Shown: positions 26,772 through 35,402, counted from the stretch's first letter. The stretch: DNA of 64,000 nucleotides from Paludibacteraceae bacterium (GCA_028694215.1 JAQUTW010000004.1:1-64000), one strand, 5' to 3'. Numbers and translations: made by a program. Notes: generated from the sequence alone by a model not told the origin.

Positions 26772-28688
26772 ATGAAAGGAATTATACTAAAAGAAATGAA
26801 ATTGACAAACTTCAAAGGCGTTAGCTCTTTGGAATGTCAGTTCAACGCTTGTTCTGCTTCCGTAAGAGGCAAGAACGGCTCTGGAAAGAGTACGCTGTAC
26901 GATGCGTACTTGTGGTGTCTTTTCGGTAAGAACTATGCCGGTTTGAACATCAATGTTCAACCGCTTACCGAAACTAACGAAATAGTTCACAAGGTTAATA
27001 CCGAAGTTGAACTTAAACTGCTTGTCGATGGAAAGGAAGTGACCGTCAAACGCACACAGAAAGAACAATGGTCTGTTCCTCGTGGAAAACACGAAGAGGA
27101 GTTCAAAGGTAACGTTCAAGACCGATTTTATAACGATGTACCGTGCGGAGTTTCGGAGTTCAACGAAAAACTGTCTGCAATCTGCAACGTTGATGATTGG
27201 TTTATGCTATCATCTGTTTCCGCTTTTATTGGATTAAAGCAGGAAGATAGGCGCAGAAAATTGACCGCTATTGCAGGCGAGGTTTCCGATATGGAAATAG
27301 CAAAGGACTATCCACATATCATTGAGTCTTTGAACTCCGGCAAAACTATTGACGAACTCCGCCGGCAAAACAAATTGGCTCTGTCAAAATCAAAGATAGA
27401 ACTTGACGAAATCCCGAGCCGAATAGACCAGCAGGAAAAGTTGAGGGTTACGGATGTTGATTACGATGCGTTGCTTAAACGCAATGAATCAGTAAACTCC
27501 GAAATCGCATCAATTGATTTGAAACTGCAGTCGAAAGACGATGGCGGTTCTATGAAAGAGTTGGTCGCAAAGAAAAGTCGGATAATATCCGACTTGTCGG
27601 ACATCGAAACATCGTTGTCTAACGAACGTCAGAAGAAATACCAATCTATCAGCAACGAGTTGAGCGACTTGAAAGTCAGAGCTTCACGCATTGAGCATGA
27701 AAAGGCTGAACTTATCGAAGAAAACGAAAAGTTTAGAAAACGTAACGAAGTACTTAAAGTCGATTTTAACGGTCTATCTGTACGTTGGACGGAAGAAAAT
27801 AGTCGAGAGTATAAAATGGACTTCGATACCGCTTGCCCAACCTGCGGCAGACCTTACGACGAGGAAACAACGGCAGAGTTCAAGGAACAATCAGTCAACC
27901 GTTTCAACGAACGGAAATTGTCGAAACTTAAAGACATCGAAAACGATGCTCTCGCAGTGAAGAAAAACATTGCTGGCAACAACGAAAGAATTTCCGTAAA
28001 CGAAAAAAAGTTGTCCGAAATCGAAACAGTTCCTCAATCAAAATTGTCGGAGTTGGAGTTAAAGTTGTCAGAAGTTCCGACCGTTGAATGCGCCAAAGCT
28101 GCGCATTCAGAATATCAGAAGTTGTCAGCAGAACTGCAGTCTGTTGAATCGGAAATAAAGTCCTATGTACTTCCGCAAGTCGATAGTTCGCTGCTATCAC
28201 GGAAATCAGAACTGCAAGCTGAACTTTCCGCTAACATCGGAAAACTTGCAACGAAAGAAACGAATAAGCGAATTGATGCACTTCTTGCAGAACTTCAAGA
28301 ACGTTCAAAATCGCTTTCGCAATCAATCGCTAATCTTGACCAAGTTGAGTTTGAAATCCAAGCGTTCAAGAAAGCTAAGATAAGCATCGTTGAAGAAAAG
28401 GTTTCAGCTTTATTTGACATCGTAAAATGGAAGATGTACGAACCGAACATCACTAACGACGGCGAAAAGGAAATCTGTCAGGCTATTATAGACGGAAAGC
28501 CTTACGAAAGTCAAAACACCGCAATGAAAGTCAATGCAGGGATTGACATCATCAACGGACTGTCAGTTGCAAGTGAAGTTTCTGTACCGCTATTTATCGA
28601 CAACAAGGAAAGCGTTACTAATATTATCGAAAGCGCATCACAGATAATTGCGCTGGAAGTAAGCGATTGCGATTTAACCATTAATTAA
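26772..28688 (+). CDS. SMC/SbcC-like AAA ATPase with zinc hook
   Basis: 638 aa. The N-terminal ATPase half has Walker A RGKNGSGKST (32-41), coiled coils fill about 190-540, and a zinc-hook-like CPTC (355-358) lies near the middle. The C-terminal half has a Walker B-like PLFIDNKESV. This is the layout of SbcC/Rad50 at about half size. In phages such ATPases accompany annealing proteins and nucleases in recombination; here RecT-like and MBL-fold genes follow. Confidence 0.85.
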   Translation: MKGIILKEMKLTNFKGVSSLECQFNACSASVRGKNGSGKSTLYDAYLWCLFGKNYAGLNINVQPLTETNEIVHKVNTEVELKLLVDGKEVTVKRTQKEQWSVPRGKHEEEFKGNVQDRFYNDVPCGVSEFNEKLSAICNVDDWFMLSSVSAFIGLKQEDRRRKLTAIAGEVSDMEIAKDYPHIIESLNSGKTIDELRRQNKLALSKSKIELDEIPSRIDQQEKLRVTDVDYDALLKRNESVNSEIASIDLKLQSKDDGGSMKELVAKKSRIISDLSDIETSLSNERQKKYQSISNELSDLKVRASRIEHEKAELIEENEKFRKRNEVLKVDFNGLSVRWTEENSREYKMDFDTACPTCGRPYDEETTAEFKEQSVNRFNERKLSKLKDIENDALAVKKNIAGNNERISVNEKKLSEIETVPQSKLSELELKLSEVPTVECAKAAHSEYQKLSAELQSVESEIKSYVLPQVDSSLLSRKSELQAELSANIGKLATKETNKRIDALLAELQERSKSLSQSIANLDQVEFEIQAFKKAKISIVEEKVSALFDIVKWKMYEPNITNDGEKEICQAIIDGKPYESQNTAMKVNAGIDIINGLSVASEVSVPLFIDNKESVTNIIESASQIIALEVSDCDLTIN

Positions 28689-28691
28689 GGT

Positions 28692-28805
28692 TTTGTGGTT
28701 GGCGGATAGAGGGTAATCCGCAATAATAAGGTTGCAACAAAGTCCCGCGTTCGACTGCAACACGAATGTCTGCCCAGTGTGAGGTTCGATTCCTCGCCCA
28801 CAAAC
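28692..28805 (+). ncRNA. tRNA-like structured element upstream of the recT-like gene
   Basis: TTTGTGG (28692-28698) pairs exactly with CCACAAA (28798-28804). GCGGAT/ATCCGC forms a D-arm-like hairpin with loop AGAGGGTA. GTGAGG/CCTCGC closes a canonical T-loop TTCGATT. Between D and T arms is a 55-nt stretch with a GTTGCA/TGCAAC stem instead of a normal anticodon arm. It could be a tRNA relic with an insertion, or a structured leader. It shares AACAAAGTCCCG with the leaders of promoter cassettes D and F. Confidence 0.45.
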
Positions 28806-28844
28806 GAAGCGTTTTTTTTATTAACAATTAACAATTAACTAATT

Positions 28845-29714
28845 ATGGAAGAGCAAGAAAGACAATTGGCACGTGTCGAGGAAATGACACCTGCACGCTT
28901 TAACTTCTTTGACAAAGGTCAGTTTGAAGTTATGCAACGAGTAAGTAACCTGTTCGCTCATTCGGAGCTTGTGCCTGATATGTACAAGGCGACCGACAAG
29001 CAGAGCGAACAAAAAGCGATAGCGAACTGTATGCTCGCTATCGAAATAAGCCAAAGGATGGGTGCAAGTCCTTTGATGGTTATGCAAAACCTAATCATCA
29101 TCTACGGCAGACCAAGTTGGTCAAGCAAGTTCCTTATATCAACTGTGAATACCTGCGGACGTTTTAACACTTTGAAGTACAGAATCACAAACAAAGGAAA
29201 AGTCGGAAAGATTGAATACACCGACTACGCTTGGAACGACCAACAAAGAAAGAAAGTTGCTGTAACGAAAGTGTTTGACGGAAGCAACATCGACAACCTC
29301 GAATGTGTTGCCTACACAACGGAAAAGGGTAGTACTGACACTCTCGAAAGTTCGCCTATCTCCATTGCGCTTGCAATCAAAGAGGGATGGTACACGAAAG
29401 CAGGTTCAAAGTGGCAGACGATGCCCGAACAGATGTTGCGCTATCGTGCGGCAAGTTTTTGGACTAATGCTTATGCACCTGAGTTGTCAATGGGTATGCG
29501 GACAGATGATGAAGTCCGTGATATAGTTGATGCCGAGTACGAGGAACTTCCGACAGAAAAGCGTGTCAAGAAAGAGATTGACAATAACGCCAACAAAGAG
29601 CCATTGCCGGCAGAAGAAAAGAAAGAAGAGCAGAAAGAAACTTCCGAATCGAATCCATTAGGTGCTCAAAAAATGCCTGAAATATTCAACAATGGAATTG
29701 AAAGTGCTGAATAG
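28845..29714 (+). CDS. RecT-like single-strand annealing protein
   Basis: 289 aa. AIANCMLAIEISQRMGASPL, then QNLIIIYGRPSWSSKFLIS, GRFNTLKYRI and MPEQMLRYRAASFWTNAYAP match the pattern of divergent RecT relatives in phages. The last 50 residues are charged and low complexity. It would anneal single strands in recombination-dependent replication. It overlaps the MBL-fold gene by 23 bp. Identification rests on pattern and context. Confidence 0.68.
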   Translation: MEEQERQLARVEEMTPARFNFFDKGQFEVMQRVSNLFAHSELVPDMYKATDKQSEQKAIANCMLAIEISQRMGASPLMVMQNLIIIYGRPSWSSKFLISTVNTCGRFNTLKYRITNKGKVGKIEYTDYAWNDQQRKKVAVTKVFDGSNIDNLECVAYTTEKGSTDTLESSPISIALAIKEGWYTKAGSKWQTMPEQMLRYRAASFWTNAYAPELSMGMRTDDEVRDIVDAEYEELPTEKRVKKEIDNNANKEPLPAEEKKEEQKETSESNPLGAQKMPEIFNNGIESAE

Positions 29715-30429
29715 CGGAAGCAAGGCCAACGGCTATGTATTGCAGAACGATACGGAAGCAATCGTGATTGAGTGCGGTTGCCCCGTATCGGACTGCTTGC
29801 AGGCCGTTAACTTCCAATCGAGCAAGATTGTCGCTTGTCTCGTATCGCACGAGCATGGCGACCATGCAAAGCATATCGAAAAGTATATGGAGTATATGCC
29901 TGTGTACTGCTCGAAAGGTACAGCAGAAGCTATAACGTACAAAAGCAAACGCAGACCTACCGTATTGCGATGTTTCCAAAAACTTGTTGCCGGAAACTTC
30001 GTTATACAGACTTTCGATACCCAGCACGATAGTGCAGAACCGTTTGGTTTTGTTATCGAACACCCCGAAATTGGAAAGTTGCTGTTTGCAACAGATACTT
30101 ACTACATCAAGTATAAGTTTGACAATTTGACAAACGTAATGATTGAGTGCAACTACGACAAGGACATTTTGAACGAAAACGTTTACAACGGACTTTTGCA
30201 CCCAGTCGTTCAAGAACGGACAATCCGTTCGCACATGGAGATTGACACGACCATTAAGACTTTGAAAGACAATGATGCCTCGCATCTTAACCAAGTCGTG
30301 TTGCTTCATTTATCGGGTAATAATGCAAGCCCCGAAGAATTTCAAAAACGTGTCTCTTTGGCGATTGGGAAGTGTGTTTCTGTCGCACATAAGGGACTTA
30401 ATTTAATCGTCAATAAAACACCTTTTTAA
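29692..30429 (+). CDS. Metallo-beta-lactamase-fold hydrolase (YycJ-like)
   Basis: 245 aa when started at the ATG at 29692; the ORF track used a GTG ten codons earlier. LNSGSKANGYVL is the YycJ/WalJ-like start and SHEHGDHAKH carries the metal-binding HxHxDH. ATDTYYIKYKF and LLHLSGNNAS fit later metal ligands. Phage members beside RecT and SbcC-like ATPases are likely nucleases that make single-stranded DNA; direct evidence is lacking here. Confidence 0.8.
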   Translation: MELKVLNSGSKANGYVLQNDTEAIVIECGCPVSDCLQAVNFQSSKIVACLVSHEHGDHAKHIEKYMEYMPVYCSKGTAEAITYKSKRRPTVLRCFQKLVAGNFVIQTFDTQHDSAEPFGFVIEHPEIGKLLFATDTYYIKYKFDNLTNVMIECNYDKDILNENVYNGLLHPVVQERTIRSHMEIDTTIKTLKDNDASHLNQVVLLHLSGNNASPEEFQKRVSLAIGKCVSVAHKGLNLIVNKTPF

Positions 30430-30432
30430 AAA

Positions 30433-30711
30433 ATGAAAGCAAAAAAAGTAACCTATCAGAGATGTTTCAATTTAGGAAACTATCAAAACGAAGTAATCGG
30501 CATCGAACTCGAAGTGGAAGATGGCGATAAAGCGCAAGACGTACTCGACAACGCACGAAAGTTCGTTGAAAAGCAACGCAATGAAGATGATTCGAAGCGC
30601 AAGGAGTGCGAGAGCATAGTAGCCAACCCTGACGACTACACAGGAAAGAGGGTAAATCAAGCCGCTAAATGGCTTGAAGAAAACAGAATTGAACAAGAAT
30701 TACCTTTTTAA
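30433..30711 (+). CDS. Hypothetical early protein
   Basis: 92 aa, charged, with N-terminal strands (NLGNYQNEVIGIELEVEDGD) and a helical second half (DNARKFVEKQRNEDDSKRKE). Four bp after the MBL gene. Family not recognised. Confidence 0.6.
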   Translation: MKAKKVTYQRCFNLGNYQNEVIGIELEVEDGDKAQDVLDNARKFVEKQRNEDDSKRKECESIVANPDDYTGKRVNQAAKWLEENRIEQELPF

Positions 30712-30723
30712 AAACTTACGACT

Positions 30724-31293
30724 ATGGCAGAAAAACAGAATTTTTTAGGGAAGCCGCACCTTTGCTGCGGCGAAGACACGAACAGACCAAATTTGCAACG
30801 CGTATACTTTATTGACGGATACGCCTACGCCTCCGATGCGCATTGCTTGATTAAGCAATCGTTGTTTTATTACACAAAAGTGATAAACTACGAATTGCTT
30901 GAAGGGCATTCGATACACCGTAACAGCTTTGAGAATATCCTAAAATTCCAGATAGCGCAGGCTAACGACGAAGGAATTGAGTGCTGGGACGAAAACGGCA
31001 AACGTGCTTTCTTCCCATACAACGACGAAAATTACAAAGGCGACAATGTCCCGGGTTTTGAAGCGATTCTAAATCACAACCCAATTGTTTCGTTGCCTGA
31101 AATCGGCATTGATGCCACTCTTGTAGATAAAGTGTCGAAAGCCTTTGCAGGTAATAATAAAGGCTTCAAACTCCAATTCTGTGGAATTGACAAACCGATG
31201 CGATGCTACTGTGTTGGCTACGAAGAACAAGAAGCAGTCATAATGCCGATGGTATTAGAGGAAACTATTGACTTTGGTAGTGATGCAGATTGA
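30724..31293 (+). CDS. Sliding-clamp-like (DnaN C-terminal-like) protein
   Basis: 189 aa. FIDGYAYASDAHCLIKQSL and the final FCGIDKPMRCYCVGYEEQEAVIMPMVLEE resemble one to two DnaN repeats; the IMPM ending matches the last strand of beta clamps. It is shorter than a full three-domain clamp. It may be a phage clamp for replication or recombination. The call is from local similarity only. Confidence 0.5.
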   Translation: MAEKQNFLGKPHLCCGEDTNRPNLQRVYFIDGYAYASDAHCLIKQSLFYYTKVINYELLEGHSIHRNSFENILKFQIAQANDEGIECWDENGKRAFFPYNDENYKGDNVPGFEAILNHNPIVSLPEIGIDATLVDKVSKAFAGNNKGFKLQFCGIDKPMRCYCVGYEEQEAVIMPMVLEETIDFGSDAD

Positions 31294-31663
31294 AGAATTG
31301 AACAAAGAATGTCAGACGATGCAGGAGTTTTTGGAAATCACTTGCACCGATGACCCCGATGGACTGATTGGCAGGCTTGCAGACTTGAACGTGTATCTTG
31401 CACGTTCAGGCAAGCTGCTTGCCGATTTGAAGTTTGAAAAGGATAAGCAGGTGTCAAGTTTTATTAAAGCTAATGAAGAAAGGATTGCAATGTTGCCTGC
31501 ATCAGTTTCAAATAAGCTAATCAATGCAGAAACTTCCGAATGCAACTATTACGTCAATTGGCTTGACAGAATCAACCGCTCTCTTGTTCACGTCGGGGAC
31601 AACATGAGAACTCAGCTATCATTTATAAAAGAAGAACTAAAACTAACGAAAAATGGATATTAA
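31283..31663 (+). CDS. Hypothetical helical protein
   Basis: 126 aa from the ATG at 31283, which overlaps the end of the clamp-like gene by 11 bp; the ORF track began at a TTG at 31268. Predicted helical, with a conserved-looking NAETSECNYYVNWLDRINRSL segment. Function unknown. Confidence 0.6.
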   Translation: MQIEELNKECQTMQEFLEITCTDDPDGLIGRLADLNVYLARSGKLLADLKFEKDKQVSSFIKANEERIAMLPASVSNKLINAETSECNYYVNWLDRINRSLVHVGDNMRTQLSFIKEELKLTKNGY

Positions 31664-31964
31664 CCGAATACCACAATCAATTATTAAGAAAGTTGTTGAG
31701 CATCGAAATTTTGTAAAGAACCTCGACAACACGATGAAACTAATAGAGAAGTTGCGTGCTGAAATATGTGAAAAAAATAATCTACTTATCAAACGAGGCT
31801 CTTATGATGTACTATTCGACAATGGTCTTTGGGAAGCAAAATTATTACGGCAGGAATATGCAAATATACTTTGTGGCACATGCAAGTTGTCTGAACGTGA
31901 ACGAGCCTATATCCAGCGGCTTGGTAATGGTGCTTTCGTTAAGACGTACAATCAAATAAAATAA
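31653..31964 (+). CDS. Hypothetical protein
   Basis: 103 aa, basic and helical (VEHRNFVKNLDNTMKLIEKL); contains CGTCKLSERERAYIQRLG with two Cys. Overlaps the previous gene by 11 bp, so the two are likely translated together. Confidence 0.6.
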   Translation: MDINRIPQSIIKKVVEHRNFVKNLDNTMKLIEKLRAEICEKNNLLIKRGSYDVLFDNGLWEAKLLRQEYANILCGTCKLSERERAYIQRLGNGAFVKTYNQIK

Positions 31965-31975
31965 TCACACAAGTT

Positions 31976-32049
31976 GCTGATTTTTAGGTCGTTAAATTTT
32001 TTTATATCAAATTTTTTTATTATCTTTACGACTGTAAATCATAATAACG
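31976..32049 (+). promoter_or_regulatory. Repeated intergenic promoter cassette, copy B
   Basis: Starts GCTGATTTTTAGGTCGTTAA like copy A, has -7 box TATCTTTA at 32021-32028 and ACTGTAAA downstream, but lacks the ACTTAACTAA leader. It drives the DUF4373 replication gene. Confidence 0.75.
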
Positions 32050-33015
32050 ATGGCAAATAATAAGACAAGTTTTGCATATTACGCAGTCGATACCGACAGG
32101 TATCAAGACATAAAGATAAAGCGTTTGAAGAAGTCTTTTGGTTGCGATGGAATTGCCGTATATGACTATATTTTATGTGAAATCTACCGAGATAAGGGCT
32201 GTTTCCTTGTGTGGGATGAAAATCGTGCCTTTGACGTGGCCGACTATTTCGGGTTGAAAGAAAATACGGTTGAAGAAATAGTACAATGGTGCTGTACGTG
32301 TGGACTTTTTGACAAGTCTGTGCTTACAAGTGTTGGGGTGCTAACTTCGGCTTCTATTCAACGCAGATTCACTGATATGTGCATCAAGGCAAAACGCAAG
32401 GATTGTGTAATTCCTGAAAATATTAGGATTATTCCGGAACAATCAAACATTATTCCGGAACAATCGCAGATTATTACTGAACTTTCTGATAAAGAAAAGA
32501 AAAGTAAAGTAAATAAAATTGCTGATGCTAATATACTAACTATCGCTAATGATGACAAAACAGCAGCATCTGTTTTGAGAAAATGGAACTCAACAAAAAA
32601 CCTGCCGCATATTTCAGGCATGACACAATCCGAAAAGACATACATAGAATCGCTTGTTGATAGTTATGGTCTTGAAAACGTATTGGAAACAATCGACTAT
32701 TGCGACGAAAGTAAGTCGCTTAACGGCAACAACAAAAGCACATTCAAGGTAAAATTCTGCTGGTTTCGGAACATTGAGAACTTCAAGACCTTGTATGACG
32801 AAGTTTTTGAACTTCGACTAAAGCGACAGCAAACCATTGATGCCGAAAGTGAACGAAATGGAAGGATTGAACTGCAAGAAAAGAGAGAACTGGAGTTGGT
32901 CAAAACCAAGCGTGAAGTGTATAACCGGCTATCTGAAAGTAATTTTGACTTTGCAAACAGATGGCAGGAGTATGAGGACATTGTTCAAAACGAAGTCAAA
33001 AAGTTAAATCTTTGA
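32050..33015 (+). CDS. DUF4373 / Lin1244-like replication protein
   Basis: 321 aa. N-terminal Lin1244/Lin1753-like domain: SFAYYAVDTDRYQDIKIKRL and YDYILCEIYRDKGCFLVWDEN, then a winged HTH (YFGLKENTVEEIVQWCCTCGLFD). A polar linker with two near-repeats of NIIPEQS leads to a DnaD-like C-terminal helical domain. Such proteins act in phage replication initiation, recruiting helicase. Its promoter cassette suggests separate timing from the genes before it. Confidence 0.8.
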   Translation: MANNKTSFAYYAVDTDRYQDIKIKRLKKSFGCDGIAVYDYILCEIYRDKGCFLVWDENRAFDVADYFGLKENTVEEIVQWCCTCGLFDKSVLTSVGVLTSASIQRRFTDMCIKAKRKDCVIPENIRIIPEQSNIIPEQSQIITELSDKEKKSKVNKIADANILTIANDDKTAASVLRKWNSTKNLPHISGMTQSEKTYIESLVDSYGLENVLETIDYCDESKSLNGNNKSTFKVKFCWFRNIENFKTLYDEVFELRLKRQQTIDAESERNGRIELQEKRELELVKTKREVYNRLSESNFDFANRWQEYEDIVQNEVKKLNL

Positions 33016-33117
33016 TTTTTTTCGTTTCCAACCAAAAATAATGGTCGAAAAATTTTTTTATCTCAAAAAAAATAACTACCTTTATATCAGATAATCAATC
33101 ACTTAACTAACAAAAGT
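33003..33117 (+). promoter_or_regulatory. Repeated intergenic promoter cassette, copy C
   Basis: AAGTTAAATCTTTGATTTTT overlaps the end of the previous gene, then ATAATGGTCGAAAAATTTTT, -7 box TACCTTTA (33077-33084) and the leader CACTTAACTAACAAAAG before ATG. Very similar to copy D. Confidence 0.75.
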
Positions 33118-33450
33118 ATGAAAGCAATCTTAATTAAAAACGAAAATTTTGAAACAATCGGTTTTGAAGTAACCGCTAATGGTCAAACAATCTACGAATG
33201 GGGTGTATCGTCTTTCTTGAAATCAAACTATCAGAAAGAGATTAACACGAGAGATTGGTTTACTGACATTATCAACCTAATCAGACTTGACGAACAATTG
33301 AAGATGCAAAAACGTTTTGAACATGAGTTTTTTAATGTGTGTGCAGAGAACTCACTTAGTACTGCAAGTGGCGTAAAAATCAAACCGTTTGAGGATAAAA
33401 TTGAATGTTTAGAACGTAAAATCGAAAACATTATAAACGCAATAAGATGA
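33118..33450 (+). CDS. Hypothetical protein
   Basis: 110 aa. The first third is strand-rich (AILIKNENFETIGFEVTANG); the rest is helical and charged. First gene behind promoter cassette C, 4-bp overlap with the next gene. No family recognised. Confidence 0.6.
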   Translation: MKAILIKNENFETIGFEVTANGQTIYEWGVSSFLKSNYQKEINTRDWFTDIINLIRLDEQLKMQKRFEHEFFNVCAENSLSTASGVKIKPFEDKIECLERKIENIINAIR

Positions 33451-33644
33451 GAACACTCGAAAATCTTTTTCAGCTTATTTTGGCTGTAACAGTTGCCATA
33501 CTTTGTACCGTGTTGGTTATTGCGCAATGGTATCTTGCCGGTGTATTAACTTGGTACATCGGCCTATTTATCTTGCTTGCGCTGATTACATACCTTATGG
33601 TATGGATAGTTTTCAAAGAGTTTAAGGAAGAAATCAAAAAATAA
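33447..33644 (+). CDS. Two-helix small membrane protein
   Basis: 65 aa with two transmembrane helices (about 7-28 and 33-54) and a basic, charged tail (FKEFKEEIKK). ATGA overlap with the gene before. Could be a lysogenic-conversion or exclusion protein, but nothing shows this. Confidence 0.6.
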   Translation: MRTLENLFQLILAVTVAILCTVLVIAQWYLAGVLTWYIGLFILLALITYLMVWIVFKEFKEEIKK

Positions 33645-33650
33645 ATCACT

Positions 33651-34060
33651 ATGAAAGGAACAGAACAATTCAAACAAACAATCAAGGCGTACCTTGATGA
33701 GCGTGCAAAGGCTGACGAGCTATTCGCCAAGTCATACGCAAAAGAGAACAAGACGATTCGATTGACGGATGTTTAACCTACATCATCAATCAAGTGAAAC
33801 AGTCCGGCTGCAATGGATTTGCAGACGATGAAATCTACTCGATGGCAGTCCACTACTACGATGAGGACAATGTCGAAGTAGGCAAGCCTGTAAGTTGCGG
33901 CGTGGTCGTAAACCACCATGTGGAAATATCCGAAGAGGAAAAGGCGCAAGCCAAAGCCAATGCGTTGAAACGCTTGCAGGACGAAGCCTACGCCAAGATG
34001 ACTGCTAAAAAAACAGTCCCGAAAAAAGAAGTTACCGAAGTTCAACCAAGTTTATTTTGA
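33651..34060 (+). pseudogene. PcfK-like protein, frameshifted by a 5-bp tandem duplication
   Basis: The 5' frame gives QTIKAYLDERAKADELFAKSYAKENKTI, then stops at 33776. The other frame, open to 34060, continues DGCLTYIINQVKQSGCNGFADDEIYSMAVHYYDEDNVEVG, the rest of a PcfK-like protein. The break lies in CGATTCGATT (33754-33763); removing one CGATT restores a 134-aa ORF without any other change. PcfK proteins are common in Bacteroidota mobile elements, with unknown biochemical role. The ORF track shows only the second half (33794-34060). Confidence 0.85.
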
Positions 34061-34098
34061 TAGCTATGAGGGAAATAAAATTTAGAGGAGGAAAACGA

Positions 34099-34326
34099 AT
34101 GAGTGCATATATATTCAAACTGAAAAAATCCACCAAATATCCATATTTGGAAAACGTTATCCACGATATGGCACATTGCACAGGTCTTAATTGCCCTGTG
34201 CGTGAAAATTGCAAACGCTATCATGCGCATATAGCGTTGAAAAAAGATTGTAAAAATATTCCTTATGCGTATTATATCAATGCCGAATATTACAACGGAA
34301 GATGTGATTTTTTTATTGAATTATGA
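34099..34326 (+). CDS. Small Cys-containing phage protein
   Basis: 75 aa from the ATG at 34099, which has AGGAGG 7 bp upstream, a strong Shine-Dalgarno that is uncommon in this phylum; the in-frame ATG at 34066 (MREIKFRGG, YopX-like start) is an alternative. HCTGLNCPVRENCKRYHAHIA has three Cys and several His that could bind metal. Overlaps the NinG-like gene by 4 bp. Confidence 0.65.
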   Translation: MSAYIFKLKKSTKYPYLENVIHDMAHCTGLNCPVRENCKRYHAHIALKKDCKNIPYAYYINAEYYNGRCDFFIEL

Positions 34327-34601
34327 ATAAGGACAAGATAAAGCAATTAGATTGCATATTTTCTGAGTACATCAGGCTGCGTGATGCTAATCGTGGTGGA
34401 TATGTATCATGTATTAGTTGTGGCGCACGAATCAGTTGGAAAAATTCCGATGCCGGGCATTATGTTCCACGTGGCAATATGTCTTTAAGGTTTGATGAGA
34501 AAAACGTCAATGCAATAAAGCATTATAGTGATAGTGAACTTGATTTGCTTATCCTGCATTATCGAAAAGAAGTGAAACGATTGAAATACGAAAAACTATG
34601 A
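34323..34601 (+). CDS. NinG-like protein with an internal deletion
   Basis: 92 aa, against about 150-200 for NinG relatives. The N-terminal half is typical: CISCGARISWKNSDAGHYVP then MSLRFDEKNVNA. NinG proteins normally continue with a second CxxC and a GN-rich segment; here the sequence jumps to IKHYSDSELDLLILHYRKEV, a typical C-terminal helix. The deletion is in frame. NinG/Rap is a phage recombination nuclease, so this copy probably lacks one zinc half-site. Confidence 0.75.
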   Translation: MNKDKIKQLDCIFSEYIRLRDANRGGYVSCISCGARISWKNSDAGHYVPRGNMSLRFDEKNVNAIKHYSDSELDLLILHYRKEVKRLKYEKL

Positions 34602-34954
34602 AATGTACAATTTTAGGGAAAATACCCAGCAAATCAAACTGCTATAAGATTATTGCTATTGGCGGTCACAGCAGCCTTGCCAAACAAAAAGTACTGAAAG
34701 AATACGAACGGAGTTTCTTTATGCAATGTAATTTGCGTGGCGCACACATAACATCTTACTTTTCCATTGACGTTGATGTTTATTACGAGAACCTACGGCC
34801 AGACCTTGACAACTGTTTCAAGATTTTGCTTGATTGCTTACAGCAAGTAAAGGCTATTAGTAACGACCGGCAGTGTGTTGAAATACACGCACGGAAGCTG
34901 GTCGATAAACTTAATCCACGCATCGAATTTGAAATTACGCCAATCTGTTTGTAA
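34598..34954 (+). CDS. rusA: RusA-family Holliday junction resolvase
   Basis: 118 aa, normal RusA size. IPSKSNCYK at the N-terminus and RPDLDNCFKILLDCLQ with acidic catalytic Asp residues, then SNDRQCVEIHARKL. Resolves Holliday junctions in phage recombination. ATGA overlap with the NinG-like gene; the two enzymes often occur together. Confidence 0.88.
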   Translation: MKCTILGKIPSKSNCYKIIAIGGHSSLAKQKVLKEYERSFFMQCNLRGAHITSYFSIDVDVYYENLRPDLDNCFKILLDCLQQVKAISNDRQCVEIHARKLVDKLNPRIEFEITPICL

Positions 34955-35093
34955 AAGTTAAATCTTTGATTTTTTTCGTTTCCCACCAAAAATAATGGTC
35001 GAAAAATTTTTTTATCTCAAAAAAAATTATTATCTTTATGTATTGAAATTCAAACACTTAACTAACTAACAAAGTCCCGGAAGGGCGAAAAAA
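34954..35093 (+). promoter_or_regulatory. Repeated intergenic promoter cassette, copy D
   Basis: GTAAAAGTTAAATCTTTGAT, then ATAATGGTCGAAAAATTTTT, -7 box TATCTTTA (35031-35038), leader CACTTAACTAACTAACAAAG and the mini-hairpin CCC-GGAA-GGG just before the ATG. First half resembles copy C, leader resembles E and F. Confidence 0.8.
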
Positions 35094-35396
35094 ATGGAAA
35101 AGTATTTTAATCATTACAGTTATTCCGATGTAACTCCTTATGAGTTAATCAAACAGAGAACAGAAAAAATGGCTGTTATACGAGCCATGAAGTGCACGTT
35201 GCTTGAAACTCCAAGCCATAAATCAGGTGGGTTTCTTGCCCATTTTGAAAACGATGAGCAGAAATGGAAAATTGAACCTGATACAAGTCGTAAACCGATT
35301 ACTGTAAGACTTCACAAAGACGGCAAGTGGTATTCCGGCTCAATGAAGTTCCGAAACGAGTTAGAACCTATTAAGTTTTATGACTATAATTTTTGA
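35094..35396 (+). CDS. Hypothetical protein
   Basis: 100 aa, basic, with many aromatic residues and a probable beta-rich second half (KWKIEPDTSRKPITVRLHKDGKWYSGS). First gene behind cassette D. No family recognised. Confidence 0.6.
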   Translation: MEKYFNHYSYSDVTPYELIKQRTEKMAVIRAMKCTLLETPSHKSGGFLAHFENDEQKWKIEPDTSRKPITVRLHKDGKWYSGSMKFRNELEPIKFYDYNF

Positions 35397-35402
35397 GATA
35401 CT

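Noticed and set aside
29686-30309. 207-aa antisense ORF over the MBL gene
   Set aside because: Shadow of a gene with clear HxHxDH motif; the antisense translation has no domain.
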